From contig OY754466.1 of the NCBI GenBank assembly GCA_963575645.1, forward strand, positions 11,262,001 to 11,326,000: DNA of 64,000 bases, in the 5' to 3' direction. The notes below the pieces were generated by a model. It had not been told where the DNA came from. It did no database searches and saw nothing but the letters and a program-made list of their open reading frames with translations. Source of the stretch: Xanthostigma xanthostigma (lineage: Eukaryota; Arthropoda; Insecta; Raphidioptera; Raphidiidae). Each line of letters begins with the position of its first letter. Positions within the stretch are counted from its first letter, which is position 1. This document shows positions 22,365 through 33,143 of this stretch, piece after piece. Made by a program: the position numbers and the translations under genes.

Positions 22365-22890
22365 CGTATATGTGACATCCGCCATATTGGGTTTACAATG
22401 GCGTCACATAGCTTATCGTATTCCACTCGTCAAACTCTTTAATACCTTTTCAAGAGAATCATGAAGAAAAAGGTAGTACGCCATCTTGGAGCGACCACCA
22501 TATTTGGTTTACAATGACGTCACATAGCTTATCGTATTCCACTCGTCAAACTCTTTAATACCTTGTCAAGATGATTATGAATAAAAAGGTAATACGCCAT
22601 CTTGGAGCGACCGCCATATTAGGTTTACATTGACGTCACACACCGTATCGTAATTCGTATTTCACTAATCAAACTTTCATTTCGTAGGTATATGTGGCAT
22701 CCGCCATATTGGGTTTACAATGGCGTCACATAGCTTATCGTATTCCACTCGTCAAACTCTTTAATACCTTGTCAAGATGATTATGAATAAAAAGGTAATA
22801 CGCCATCTTGGAGTGACCGCCATATTGGGTTTAAACTGACGTCACATACCGTATCGTAATTCGTATTTCAGTAATCAAACTTTCATTTGA
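22365..22890. repeat. Tandem array of GACGTCACATA-type units
   Basis: Five related units, each with GCCATATTGGGTTTACA, a TGACGTCA or TGGCGTCA core, then CGTATTCCACTCGTCAAACT or a variant, spaced 90-120 bp apart (cores near 22403, 22518, 22633, 22723 and 22838). The first unit overlaps the right end of the 2.8-kb element. The spacing is irregular and spacers are themselves repeated, so it is not a CRISPR array. Confidence 0.75.
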
Positions 22891-24279
22891 AACCCATGTT
22901 AAGAAAAAGATTGACTGTGTATGGCCCGTTTAATATCGATTTACTAGTCCTTGCAAAATGTTACATAATAATTAATAATGAATGACAGATTTTTATTAGA
23001 ACCATGAAGTTGTGTTGGAAATGTCGTGTAATGTACATTTCCACGTTTATGTATTTTTCTTTCTGATTTGCTCAGAAAATTTAGCATTTTGTATATTTTT
23101 AATTGTTTTTTGGGTTTCTGTTGCTGACATTTTATGGATTTCTGCTCAGAATTGAGTGACGTTTTATAGATTTATATACTTACGGTTTTTTTATAGAGTT
23201 ATTGAGGTTATTGTAAGATAAGTTCTCGGAAAGTTCTCTAGTAAAGCGACTTGGTTTATTTAAATGAAAACTATTCATGGACTGTCTGCAAAGTTTAGTT
23301 TGACGTGTGAAGTAACACCAGACTTCGAACCACTCAGTAATGTTCCAGGATGGACAATCTACTGCGATCTGTACGTCACAGGTTTGTAATCTAGTTTCCA
23401 ATGTTCAATTATTTATATTTTTGTTTCAAAATTCCGTTTTCATTATTTAAGGAGGTTGATGCGTTACAGTCCCAATCAAAAGTAAGTCGAATTCTATATG
23501 GGAACTTTTCCATAATAAATTTTTACAAAATGTTATAAGTCGATGATACCAATAAATTATTGTCATAAAGGCATAAATAATTTTTTTTTTAATATTAATT
23601 AATTATTTCAGTATTTTACTGTACAAAGTTAGGTTAGAAAAAATAAATGTATGTAAATATCTGTAGTTTACATTTTTTTGCAGTAAATAATTAAAAAAAG
23701 AAATAAGAAGTAACAAAAATTAAAATTAAATCATTAAAAAGTCCAAAATTCAGTTAAAATTGTTAAAATTTTCAAGAATAAAAGTCCATAATCGAAAAGT
23801 GCTAAGGTTTAATATTTTTTTTATTGATTAAAAGTCTCTTAATTAAATTGGAAAAAATATTAAAATATGCGTAAGACATCGATGCTTTACATATAGTCAG
23901 TTTTCGGAACTGCTGACATTATTTGGTTATTTGCAAAAAATTAAAATGTACCGTTTGCATGCTACGTTAACATATTTTCCATAAGACTACATGTAAAAGT
24001 TTTTTCTTAATTTTTAACTTTATAAATCTCCTAATGATTTTGGATTTTTTACAGAAAATTTTGTCATAAAAAAATCTATTAATAAAACTTTATTTCAGAT
24101 TTTTTTCATTATCTTCGTAAAACGGCTCAACTTCCTTAAAAATTATATTTATTGGTCCAGGTTTATAAATAAATAATTGTTAACGCACTATCTGGCAGTC
24201 AATCCTAATCGGCTCTCCGTTAACAGCGCATTCCACTTCCTCCACTCCAGAAGGCGCCGTTTTTAGAAAAGAAGAAAAA
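22891..24279. other. No recognised feature
   Basis: AT-rich throughout. A 73-codon minus-strand open frame at 23401-23180 has no domain and no splice context. GC rises slightly at 23270-23400, but I cannot call a gene. Confidence 0.4.
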
Positions 24280-25105
24280 GAAGAAAGGAACTCTTATAGG
24301 ATCACTTTGTTGTCCGTCTGTCTGTCAAGACTCTTGGGAATCAAAACCTATAGGGTACTTCCCGTTGACCTAGAATAATGAAAAAAGTGAATAATATATA
24401 ACCCAAGGCAATCCGACCGAAATTGCGATCTGTAGAGTCGTGACGTACATACGTACAGACCAACCGACAACTGCTGTTCGTAATTTTCAATTACAATTTT
24501 AGTAGTTATTATGAACTCTAACCGATCTAAAAATGGTTCTGTTTTATAGAACAGAATCTCCTCTATTCAAAAAGCTACAATTTGAATGGATTTCGTGCAA
24601 AATTAACCTAGATATAACTTCTTTTATGAATGAAAGTCAGCTCTGACGCACAAAGCGATAATAGAGCACATACCGCAGTTCAGCGGCTTGTGCAATTTGG
24701 CAAGAAGCAATGTCTTATAGCACAAGTAAGGGGAAAAATCCGAAAACCGCTTTGTCACAAAAAAAAATGTTTTTAAACATACAAAACAAGCGTCTGCGCC
24801 CGGTGCGTTTTATACAGAACAACATGAGAATTCTCGCATACAATACAGTACAACGACTATGCTATCAGATGTAGCCACGAGTTACAATACAGTTCAGTAG
24901 TCCATCTGAAATCATATTGCAATTACGCGCTTAGTTGGCGAACTGACCGCGACGTTTGTCGATGTATGGGGACAACATTTTTCTAACGGTAAAGCGAAAA
25001 AAATCTTCGAGATTCGATTTCCGTGATGCACGAATTATTTACATACCTACAAGTTTGTACGGAACCCTCGGTGCGCGAGTCCGACTCGCACTTGGCCGTC
25101 ACACT
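24280..25105 (+). repeat. Widespread insect-type dispersed repeat
   Basis: Phrases GGATCACTTTGTTGTCCGTC, AAACCTATAGGGTACTTCCC, GTCTTATAGCACAAGTAAGG and GTACGGAACCCTCGGTGCGC, then GAGTCCGACTCGCACTTGGC, occur in the order I remember from a very common lepidopteran repeat. That identification is from memory. Part of it recurs at 36690-36850. Confidence 0.6.
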
Positions 25106-25257
25106 ATTAAACGAAATTAATTTCATTTTGAGTAAAAATTTCACGAAAAAATAATTCAATAATTTTCGCGTGTTTAATTTTTCCTATAATCACTAAAATA
25201 TCCTGTGTATTAAATTTTCGTTCAGTTAACTCTAGCATTCGTCAGAATTTGCCTAAA

Positions 25258-25970
25258 AAAATGGTTGTCTGTAAAGTCGGTTTACGGACGATAGTTTTAC
25301 GTGATAACGTATTCCGTAATACATAACCTAAGCCTCCCAAAATTTGGTTTCAATCCGCTTATCCTTGGTGTCGGAATGATAAGAAATGTCAAAAGTGACG
25401 TTTGCAACTTACAAAGTATTATGTTCTAATAATAATTAGTTATTCCAATACTTAACTTAGCAGGCTTTGCATTTCACAATATACTAATGTCAAAAAATTG
25501 AATTAAACATTAGAAATGCAGCTGTTTTCATGTTAAGACAAGACATACGTTTGCTTCTAATTTCCATGTACGGCAAACAAAGACAACCGACCGCGTCGCG
25601 TCATGCATTACACAACATTGCATTTATACAGCTATTTTTCTATATAAATTTGTATAAAATATTTTTCTATATAAATTTGTATAAAAAAACTGTTTAGGCA
25701 AATTCTGTTATACGAAATCTATGTAAAATGTTCTCCTCTTTCGTTTAAGACTGGTTTCAAACCGATCTGATTTAAATTGAGCGAGAAATTAGCAAAAAGC
25801 ACGCACAGGGTCAGGCGGAACGTTACGCGTTAGGAACGTTACGCGTTAGGAACGTTACGCGTTAGGAACGTTAGGAACGTTACGTTACACTTTTTCGAAC
25901 ATGCAGCCGGTGTTTTATCAATTTATAATATTGGTGATTCATCAATTTATAAGACGTTATCACGTCAAAA
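25258..25970 (+). mobile_element. Family G element, long copy 2
   Basis: Same ends as 13970-14690. Near the right end the phrase AACGTTACGCGTTAGG is expanded to three perfect 16-bp tandem copies plus partial copies (about 25818-25880), and a further phrase ATTCATCAATTTATAA is duplicated. These local duplications are not in the other copies. Confidence 0.65.
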
Positions 25971-26940
25971 TAGACATAAAAAGCAGATTAAACGTTGAAA
26001 AGGGACAAGAATTCATTTTTAGAAGATAATGCGTATAATAAAGAGGGGTTTTTTTTTGGAAATATGTCATTAGGATCGCATAAAGTTGCGGCCTTTTGAG
26101 AAGCACAGCAAATGCAGGGAACATAGAACGGAATAGTATGCATTATTAAAAGGTAGCCATGTAGTCAATTATCTTATTCCTTCTGTTTACCTGTTCGCTT
26201 CCCATGGCCATCTCTGCAACGAAATATATTAATTCTGGCGTTGGGGGTAAAGCGTAATAATTCGCTACGTTTGCGCATTCCGCTTGCAATTCTTCCGTGT
26301 TTAAAATAATGTGTGTTCATCCACCGCCGTGCTTTCGTAGATTTTAGGTTATAGACGTCCGACAACTGAGAACATTAGCAGTCGTTTTAGAAAAAAAAAG
26401 TTTCGAACTAAATTTGCAGGATGTCAAGGGAGAAGAACATCGGTGCAGTTTGTAACACCATATCTTAAAAAGCCACGCCGCCACTGGTGTACTCTGGTGG
26501 TCATGTGGAGAAACAGAGGCAAGATGGCAGCGGAGCGTATGAACTATGAAGTAGTGTTCATGTTAAAAAAACTTAAATTAATAAATGTGTTGAATTAAAT
26601 AATATTCATGTTACTTTACGTTAATAAATATGTTGAATAAAATAATAATAATTGTTACAAGATTTTTTTTCATTTGGTAGAGACATCGAGATCACCTCCA
26701 CTTTTTGAAACAGGAACCCAGATTTTTTTATCTCGAATTATTGTTCTTTGCGTCTGTATATAATTTATAAATATTTTGTACAAAATAGCTGAACTATGAC
26801 GGTGTTTTGTCAAAAAAAAAAAACTGTTTCCGTATACGATTACATGGCTAACGCGGACCAAATCCTTAGAAATACATAAAAACTATGTACTTTGATAGTT
26901 CTGCCATGACGTGTAGATTGGAAGATCAATGTAACTTTTC
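25971..26940. other. No recognised gene
   Basis: At 26750-26815 the phrase ACAAAATAGCTGAACTATGACGG resembles the subunits of the large palindrome at 50452-53061, so a solitary fragment of that family may be here. Short open frames (26174-26365, 26670-26861) are not convincing. Confidence 0.4.
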
Positions 26941-26944
26941 CAGA

Positions 26945-26985
26945 ACAGGTTAGCACCTGGGTGAAACCGGGACGGGCCGAGTATT
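26945..26985 (+). mobile_element. Helitron-like 3' end fragment
   Basis: CACCTGGGTGAAACCGGGAC then GGGCCGAGTAT matches the terminal region of the Helitron at 29345-29753 but without a clean CTAGT. Only about 40 bp remain. Confidence 0.4.
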
Positions 26986-27049
26986 ATATAATTTTCATCC
27001 CCATATTGCTCAAACCAATGAACGAGCATTTATTAAATACCTTCTAAAT

Positions 27050-27620
27050 TTTTGTTTTTACACGCTTTATATTAACTTCACTTGTAAGTTTGTATGATGT
27101 TTGTTTGTAACCTTCCTTTGGACAACAGCAAGTGGTTTATTACTGTAGTATAATATGCCAGCACTGTAGCTACAGTGGTAGCCGTGCGGTCTAAGGCACG
27201 GGTCTTCGCTGACGTCAACTCTCGGAATCACGGGTCGCGGGTTCTAATCCCGTCCACGCCGAAAAAAAAATTGTTTATTTTTCGACAAATTTTTGACAAT
27301 AAATCGAACTAAAAAGTGGAAAATAAATATAGTTTAAAAAAAACTAAAAAACACGCTTTATATCGAACTTATAAAAAGTAAAAAATATTTTTTTAAAATA
27401 AGCTTAAAATTAATAATGAATAAAAAATACAAGTATTATTGTGAAAAAAGCGTGGGGCGCTCGATGTACGAAAATGTGGAACAAAGCGCCCCACGCTTTT
27501 TTCACAATAATACTTGTATTTTTTATTCATTATTGTTTTACGCTTGTTTTAAAAAATTATTTTTTATTTTTTAGTTCGATATAAAGCGTATTTTTTAGCT
27601 GTTTTTAAACTATATTTATT
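27050..27620 (+). mobile_element. tRNA-like module joined to a foldback, copy 2
   Basis: The tRNA-like part (27173-27262) keeps the A-box region GTAGCCGTGCGGTCTAAGGC and B-box-like GGGTTCTAATCCCG with a long variable arm, as in tRNA-Leu or tRNA-Ser. The foldback follows (27300-27615), with arms meeting at CGATGTACGAAAATGTGG and a core GTGAAAAAAGCGTGGGGCGC paired with its mirror. The left edge ACACGCTTTATATTAAC and the right-end mirror suggest terminal repeats for the whole unit. It is non-coding. Confidence 0.75.
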
Positions 27621-28062
27621 TAATTATTTAAAGACTACCAAAAATATACATACGCGTCAAATTGGTCCATTCAATATTTGTTAAAGTTACTTAGAGACAT
27701 GACCTCAGATGTTAAGCGTCTATAATTTACAATCTCTATTTCTTTTAGAAGTCCGTTAAAAGTCCTACAATGTTTTATAATTAAAATTATTAATGATGTT
27801 AGATATTGTATTTCAAAAATAACTTCATCATAAAAAAGCGTTATACTTCATAAAAATACTATTTACATGGAAGGCATCCCCTTACAATTTTTCTCTGAAA
27901 ATTCGTCACATAAATCATTTCATTTAGTGCGATGCTTACATAATACTTTCACTACCTACGCCTAGTAAAATAGAGGTACATGCATGTAAATTTGGGTAGC
28001 GCTATAGTACCTACCTACATAGGTACTGAAAAAAACCTTTGTTTACCAAATTTGCATTTATA
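27621..28062. other. No recognised feature
   Basis: AT-rich spacer. Confidence 0.4.
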
Positions 28063-28064
28063 TA

Positions 28065-29028
28065 CAGTAAACTCTCGATTATCCAAGGCAGTGATCGGGA
28101 AGAGCTACACGGATAATTGAAAATCGCGGATAATGCAAAACCTGTAGTATCTTCTACTATGCTACTGATTCGATTATGAAAAATATCGATTCAATAAAAC
28201 AAAAATTTAATTATGATGTTTTGATGAAGAACTTCTTCGTAGGATACGATGAAATAACAAAAGCAATTCTTCGGTAGAAATTGCTTTTATTATGCTGACA
28301 TTTCGACAGTTATTTTTGTCATCTTATGTTACAAAGAATTTCTTCATCAAAACATCATAATCAATCAAAGACCACAGTCATCTTCTTCTAAAAATTAATA
28401 ATAATAATTATATATGCGATCAGTGTACCTACAAGTAATAAATGGCAATTGAACCGATCAATTTATACAAGGTAAGATGGGGTAAGTGCATTTTCGGGGC
28501 AAGTGCAGTCATTGCCATTATATTTCACATACCTGCAGCATATATTGCACTGATAACTACTTATAAATTAGACAGCTCACTAATATATTATTCACTGATG
28601 ATTTCCAGTTGCATTACTTTTGTGGAATTTCGTTGATATTTTCGGTTGATAAACGAATTAGTTAATAATTTCAGAAAAATATCTCGGCAGCTAATCGTTT
28701 ATATGTCTTGCAAATTTTTATGTTTACTGCACTACCCCCTTTGTTAATCATAGTATATTTTGTACAGAGTAATAAGATTTGTCACTTTGTCCGCTCGAGA
28801 AGGGGCAAGTGCCACCCATGGCAGATAAAAAAGTCTTTAATCCAACAGAGCTTATTTCAAACAAATATATTATGTTGTACAAAGTATGCCCCAAGAAAAA
28901 AAACTCCTCCAGCTAACATTCTTGACATTTCAGCGATTAGAAATAACACTTTTCATTTTTTGCGTCGCACTTGCTCCAACTCACCTTCCTATAAACATGT
29001 CGGCTCCCGAATAATTGAGAGTTTACTG
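28065..29028. mobile_element. pogo-like element, non-coding
   Basis: Inverted ends CAGTAAACTCTCGATTATCC and CAGTAAACTCTCAATTATTC are flanked by TA on both sides (28063-28064, 29029-29030). The termini are characteristic of pogo/Tigger elements. No DDE transposase frame survives, and the two open frames inside (28442-28636, and the start of 28708-29160) show no transposase motif. It carries a nested palindromic MITE. Confidence 0.75.
28211..28360. mobile_element. Nested palindromic MITE
   Basis: TTATGATGTTTTGATGAAGA at the left and its mirror at the right give arms of about 30 bp. Weaker symmetry continues inward around AAAGCAATTCTTCGGTAGAA. A decayed hammerhead-like core is on the minus strand at about 28300-28330 (GACA/TGTC stem, then GAAATGT). 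Confidence 0.7.
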
Positions 29029-29191
29029 TACATGGTAATTTTTCATTTTTATTTTTTTGAACGTTATTTTATTTTCGTAGATATAAATTCCAGGTGTACA
29101 TTTATAAAATTATGTAAAAAAAAATTGAAGCGTACTGCTTTTACGTATAAAATTAAATAGCTCTGGTTAATTGAGTTTTGTATTTTTAATT

Positions 29192-29275
29192 ACAGTAGAG
29201 CCTCGGATGTTCGTGGGCAGCTTAACCGGTTAGGTGATTATCCGTGCGAAACTCGGACAGTGCGGTATTAAATGC
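29192..29275. mobile_element. pogo-like terminal fragment
   Basis: ACAGTAGAGCCTCGGATGTT is a pogo-type left end preceded by TA-rich sequence. No matching right end is seen. Confidence 0.4.
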
Positions 29276-29344
29276 ACGATCTCTTTCGATCATACATTAC
29301 GTAAGTATGTATTTAACATTTGCATAAAATAATATTAGGAAACT

Positions 29345-29753
29345 ACTAGCGGTCCGTCCCGGTTTCACCCGGGTGCGACAGATATAATTCTGCAAAATGT
29401 ATCTCGTTTGCGGTCCGGCGTCTGAACTAATAGCTTTGAGCAAATTCTACCAGATTTGCTTCTGAACTAATAGCTTTGAGCAAATTCTATCTGATGTCGT
29501 TACTTGGTACTAAAACAGTTTTTATGTTTGCTTCTGAACTAATAGCTTTGAGTAAATTCTATGAGATGTCGGTACATGTTACTAAAACAGTTTTCTTTTT
29601 GAAAAAACAACATAATTTTGTACAAAATATGTAATAAAAACTCTAAGTTGGACTAAGCAAGACACATACAAAATTTCATTAAAATCGGTTCAGTGGTTTC
29701 GGAGATTAGCGCGGACGAACATCGTGACACGAGATTTTTATATACTATAAAGA
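29345..29753 (-). mobile_element. Helitron-like element, short
   Basis: On the minus strand it starts A|TCTTTATAG and ends CACCCGGGTGAAACCGGGAC, then GGACCGCTAG|T. It thus has a 5' TC, a GC-rich hairpin about 10 nt before the end, a CTAG terminus and insertion between A and T, all Helitron hallmarks. It lacks the Rep/helicase protein. Relatives at 13095, 26945 and 38474. Confidence 0.65.
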
Positions 29754-30514
29754 TATATTTTCACTTCCCATTTGTCAGTTATATGTGTTTTTCCAGAACG
29801 GATAAAGGAAGCTATACTGAATTTCGAAACTAATTATTTTCGGTTTTTAATATTTTCTATAAAATATTTTTAAAAAATTGATTCGTTTGATATTTTTATT
29901 TATTAATAAGCTGTCGATTTTTTAAAATTACAACGTGTTTTTTATTAATTAAACACGTCAGGTTAATTGGGTTATATATTTTTTAAACATTCCAAATGAA
30001 TTATTTTGAATTATTTTCTATTTGCTACAAATATCAAAATGCGAATTATTCGGTTGTAAAATTAATAAATATTTTGATAGATAATAATTAAACAATAACA
30101 CCTGTACCTCCACCATTGGCACTTGCACCTACACCATTTCAAAAACGTATTTAAAATTTTACCCCGTTTTTATACGATGTCGTCATTAAAATAAATTACT
30201 ATTCTTAACTATATGACGTCGATTATAACGTATTATGTTAATCACTACTTATTATCAGGCAATTATAATTAATAAATAAATACTCATTACTTTTAGTAAC
30301 GTTAGTACAATTTTTTTTTAGAGTTGTGGTCCGAAACGTTCCAACCATTATCAGAGATGTACAGCCGTCATTTTTTTTCAGTGAATTGTCATTATTTGGG
30401 CAAATATAGCATGTAAGTATAAAAGTTGACATTTCTAAATAAACCGTTTCTACTAAAGAACTTTTGAAGCTGGCCGGCGATTTTTAATCGCCCAATTATC
30501 CAATCGGCCGATCC
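29754..30514. other. No recognised feature
   Basis: Very AT-rich. A 64-codon minus-strand frame at 30432-30238 is not convincing. Confidence 0.4.
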
Positions 30515-30522
30515 GACTAAAT

Positions 30523-30843
30523 CAGGGGTCGGCAACCTTTTGAGACGGAAGAGCCAAACTTACAATTTACAAAATTTCCCAGTTTTTAAAGAGCCACTAA
30601 ACATTTTCGTTTCAGTTTTATAGTATTTGCTTATATAGGTATAATATATATATCCGAGGACGACACGTCGCGACGGGGGCGGCGCGGCTGAGACGCGAGT
30701 GGAAATGACTGAGAAATAAACATGGTATTCAATAATGGATCGATTGGACGAATTTTAAGTGTTTACATAATAAAATAAGTATTTTTAGCGTATTGAACTG
30801 GAGAGCCGCATGCGGCTCGCGAGCCGCAAGTTGCCGACCCCTG
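30523..30843. mobile_element. hAT-type MITE, CAGGGGTCGGCAAC family
   Basis: Both ends read CAGGGGTCGGCAAC inward, followed by GAGCC/GCGGCTCGCGAGCCGC blocks. An 8-bp duplication with one mismatch flanks it (GACTAAAT at 30515-30522, AACTAAAT at 30844-30851). No transposase. This terminus is common among animal hAT elements. Confidence 0.85.
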
Positions 30844-30851
30844 AACTAAAT

Positions 30852-31423
30852 GATTGGAAAACTATTTAATCAACCGACTACAATGCGGCCTGGCCGTCAT
30901 CTGATCAGGAGAAAAACGGATCCAGTGCAGGTGCAGCTTAAGTCAGCATTAATTGTTTATACCGGATGAGGTCCCGGAACGGCTTAACATTTCTTATCGG
31001 GTAAGCAGGACTAAAAATGTTAAAATGTTTTTGTAATAACTTTTTCCTGTCTATCGAATGGCAAAATTAGATTTTGTGCCGAGGACATTAAAAGTGTCCC
31101 GTAGAGACCAACTTTGAAATTTTAAATGGAAACCATACTTTTTATTTCATATTAGAATTGTGCGGACAATTTTACGTACGGATACGCCTTACTATCTTAA
31201 TCTTCAGGTCCTAAGAAAGACCTAAAAATAGGCCCTGTACAATTAATATCTAAATTTGAAATGATTAACTTACTTTTACCTAAAATATTAGTTTTGAGAA
31301 AAAATTTCACTAATCGATACTTTATAGGTCTCCAAAGCTCGATTTTGAACCTCAAGGCCCCTTAAGAAGGTCTAAAATGGTTCAGAATTGAATAAATCTT
31401 AATTTGAATTCGGATAGTTAATC
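30852..31423. other. No recognised feature
   Basis: Unassigned. Contains GGCCC/GGTCCT-type phrases (CCTAAGAAAGACCTAAAA, CCCCTTAAGAAGGTCTAAAA) that look like an internal degenerate repeat. Confidence 0.35.
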
Positions 31424-32208
31424 AAATCTTTGATTAGCGTCTGATTACTCTTCAATAAATAAAATTATCGACCAATTTTTAATACAATATATTAACAAAT
31501 TATAACATTATAATTCAATAAATTAACGTTTCGATCCGGATTTGGATCTTCATCAGAATTGAGCTTAAAAATATAAGAATCAATTGGTAATTACTTTAAA
31601 ACATTAATTATAATGATATAGTTTGTTAATATATTGTCTGAAAAATTCGTCAGTTATTTTTTTATCGGTTACTTAATATTATCTTAAATACTTTTTTTTC
31701 AGGATAAAATTTTTTAAAATTCTAAATTGAGCCCCAGAACCCTATTAAGTACTCTTTTGTAAAATTTCATCAAAAAAAAAGTATTTAAGATAATTCTTCA
31801 ATAAATAAAATTATCGACCAATTTTTCAGACAATATATTAACAAACAATATAAAATTAATACATTAACGTTTCGATCCGGATTTGGATCTTCTTCAGAAC
31901 GGATCTAAAAATATAAAAAAATAATTAATAATTACGTAATAAAACATAGTTTGTTATTATTATTATTATTTATTATTATTTTTTCAATATTTATATTTTA
32001 AAAAAATCTATCACGAATTGCATTCAAAATAAATAGAAACTAATTATTAATTATTTTTTTATATTTTTAGATCCGTTCTGAAGAAGATCCAAATCTGAAT
32101 CGAAACGTTAATGTATTAATTTTATATTGTTTGTTAATATATTGTCTGAAAAATTGGTCGATAATTTTATTTATTGAAGAGTTCTAATCAGACGTTAATC
32201 AAAGATTT
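31424..32208. mobile_element. Composite foldback, family F (two nested units)
   Basis: The outer edges are AATCTTTGATTAGCGTCTGA and its mirror near 32208. Inside are two foldbacks sharing the arm phrase CTTCAATAAATAAAATTATC: 31424-31660 and 31797-32205. Three hammerhead-like cores are present: minus at 31527-31556 and 31868-31897, plus at 32078-32110. Non-coding; AT-rich. Confidence 0.75.
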
Positions 32209-32264
32209 GAATATTTAAGATAATATAAGTCATCATTGAAACAAACTAATAATTTATTTTGCAG

Positions 32265-33073
32265 ATTGGTCGCACATACCACAAACAAAAACGAGTGTCG
32301 TCGAATAAATGCTTTGTCACGGCTTCAAAGATCTAAGACTTAAAACGCTCTACATATACCGAAATGTATTCTCAGTACAAACAAAACTACACCTGTGTAA
32401 CATTTATGTTCTGTCAGTTTTTAACTATTGTGATGTTGTCTACGGCCCATGTCTGCTGCAAATGGACAGACAAAGAATTCAGCAAATACAAAATTCCTGC
32501 TTGCGCTATGTTTACAATGTACGGCGTTTTGATCATATAAGTAATAAACTAGCAGTTTTAGGATGGCTTAATATGCTGGAAAGACGTTTTCTGCATATTA
32601 TTTTATTCGTAAACAAAATTTACGTCCTAAACGAACCCGCTTATTTAGCAGAGAGGCTTGAGGAACGTGCTAGCCAACACGACGTGAATATTCGAACGAA
32701 ACACCAGCTTGCCGTTCCTTATTCATCACGTTCAACATACGTCAAGTCCTTTTCGTTTACGGCTGCTAAATTATACAATAAACTGCCTGCTGAACTAAAA
32801 ATGATAACATCCTCACCTGCTTTTAAACGCCGTGCAAAGGAATATGTGCAGTCTCTTAGAAATATGCCGGAGAAAATCAATTTTTAAAAATCAATTTTTA
32901 AAATTTCACATTTTATTCTTTTTTAGTGTTATTTTAGTTGTGTATTTTATATTTAGATGTCTATTTTAAACTTTATCTGTATTACTTTGTATTTTATTTG
33001 TTTCTATTTTGTATTGAATTTTAACGGGTTGAGTGGAAGAGCAGCCTAGCTGAACTCCGCCCCTAATAAAGGC

Positions 33074-33140
<67 letters not shown>
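32265..33140 (+). pseudogene. 5'-truncated LINE, C-terminal end of ORF2
   Basis: Frame 32309-32887 (192 residues) is the segment downstream of a LINE reverse transcriptase: LSVFNYCDVVYGPCL, RIQQIQNSCLRYVYNV, then AVPYSSRSTYVKSFSFTAAKLYNKLP near the C terminus. Sequence at 32265-32318 continues the protein upstream (CRRINALSRLQRS) in another frame, so a frameshift is present. After the stop a 180-bp UTR ends with AATAAA at about 33065 and a long (TTA)n tail. It is distinct from the intact LINE at 40.5 kb. Dead copy. Confidence 0.75.
33069..33140. repeat. (TTA)n tract, LINE tail
   Basis: More than 20 TTA units directly after the LINE polyadenylation-like signal. It probably arose as the element's 3' tail and later expanded. 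Confidence 0.9.

Positions 33141-33143
<3 letters not shown>

Larger units (their letters stand above)
19585..22400. mobile_element. Large element with about 220-bp terminal inverted repeats
   Basis: Left end 19585-19830 (AGATGGCGGATGCCACATAT ... ACTTTTTAAAGACAAGC) is mirrored by 22150-22400 (minus strand ATATGGCGGATGTCACATAT ... ACTTTTTAAAGACAAGA). A third inverted copy of the inner part is at about 20225-20275, making a nested foldback. The interior 20490-22150 is AT-rich with no coding frame over about 60 codons, so it is a non-autonomous or decayed element of about 2.8 kb. Confidence 0.6.

Noticed and set aside
22365..22890. CRISPR-like array
   Set aside because: Units are long, irregularly spaced, and the intervening DNA is itself repeated; the genome is eukaryotic.
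28442..29160. Two open frames inside the pogo-like element as transposase
   Set aside because: No DDE, HTH or other transposase motif; composition reflects the AT-rich body.
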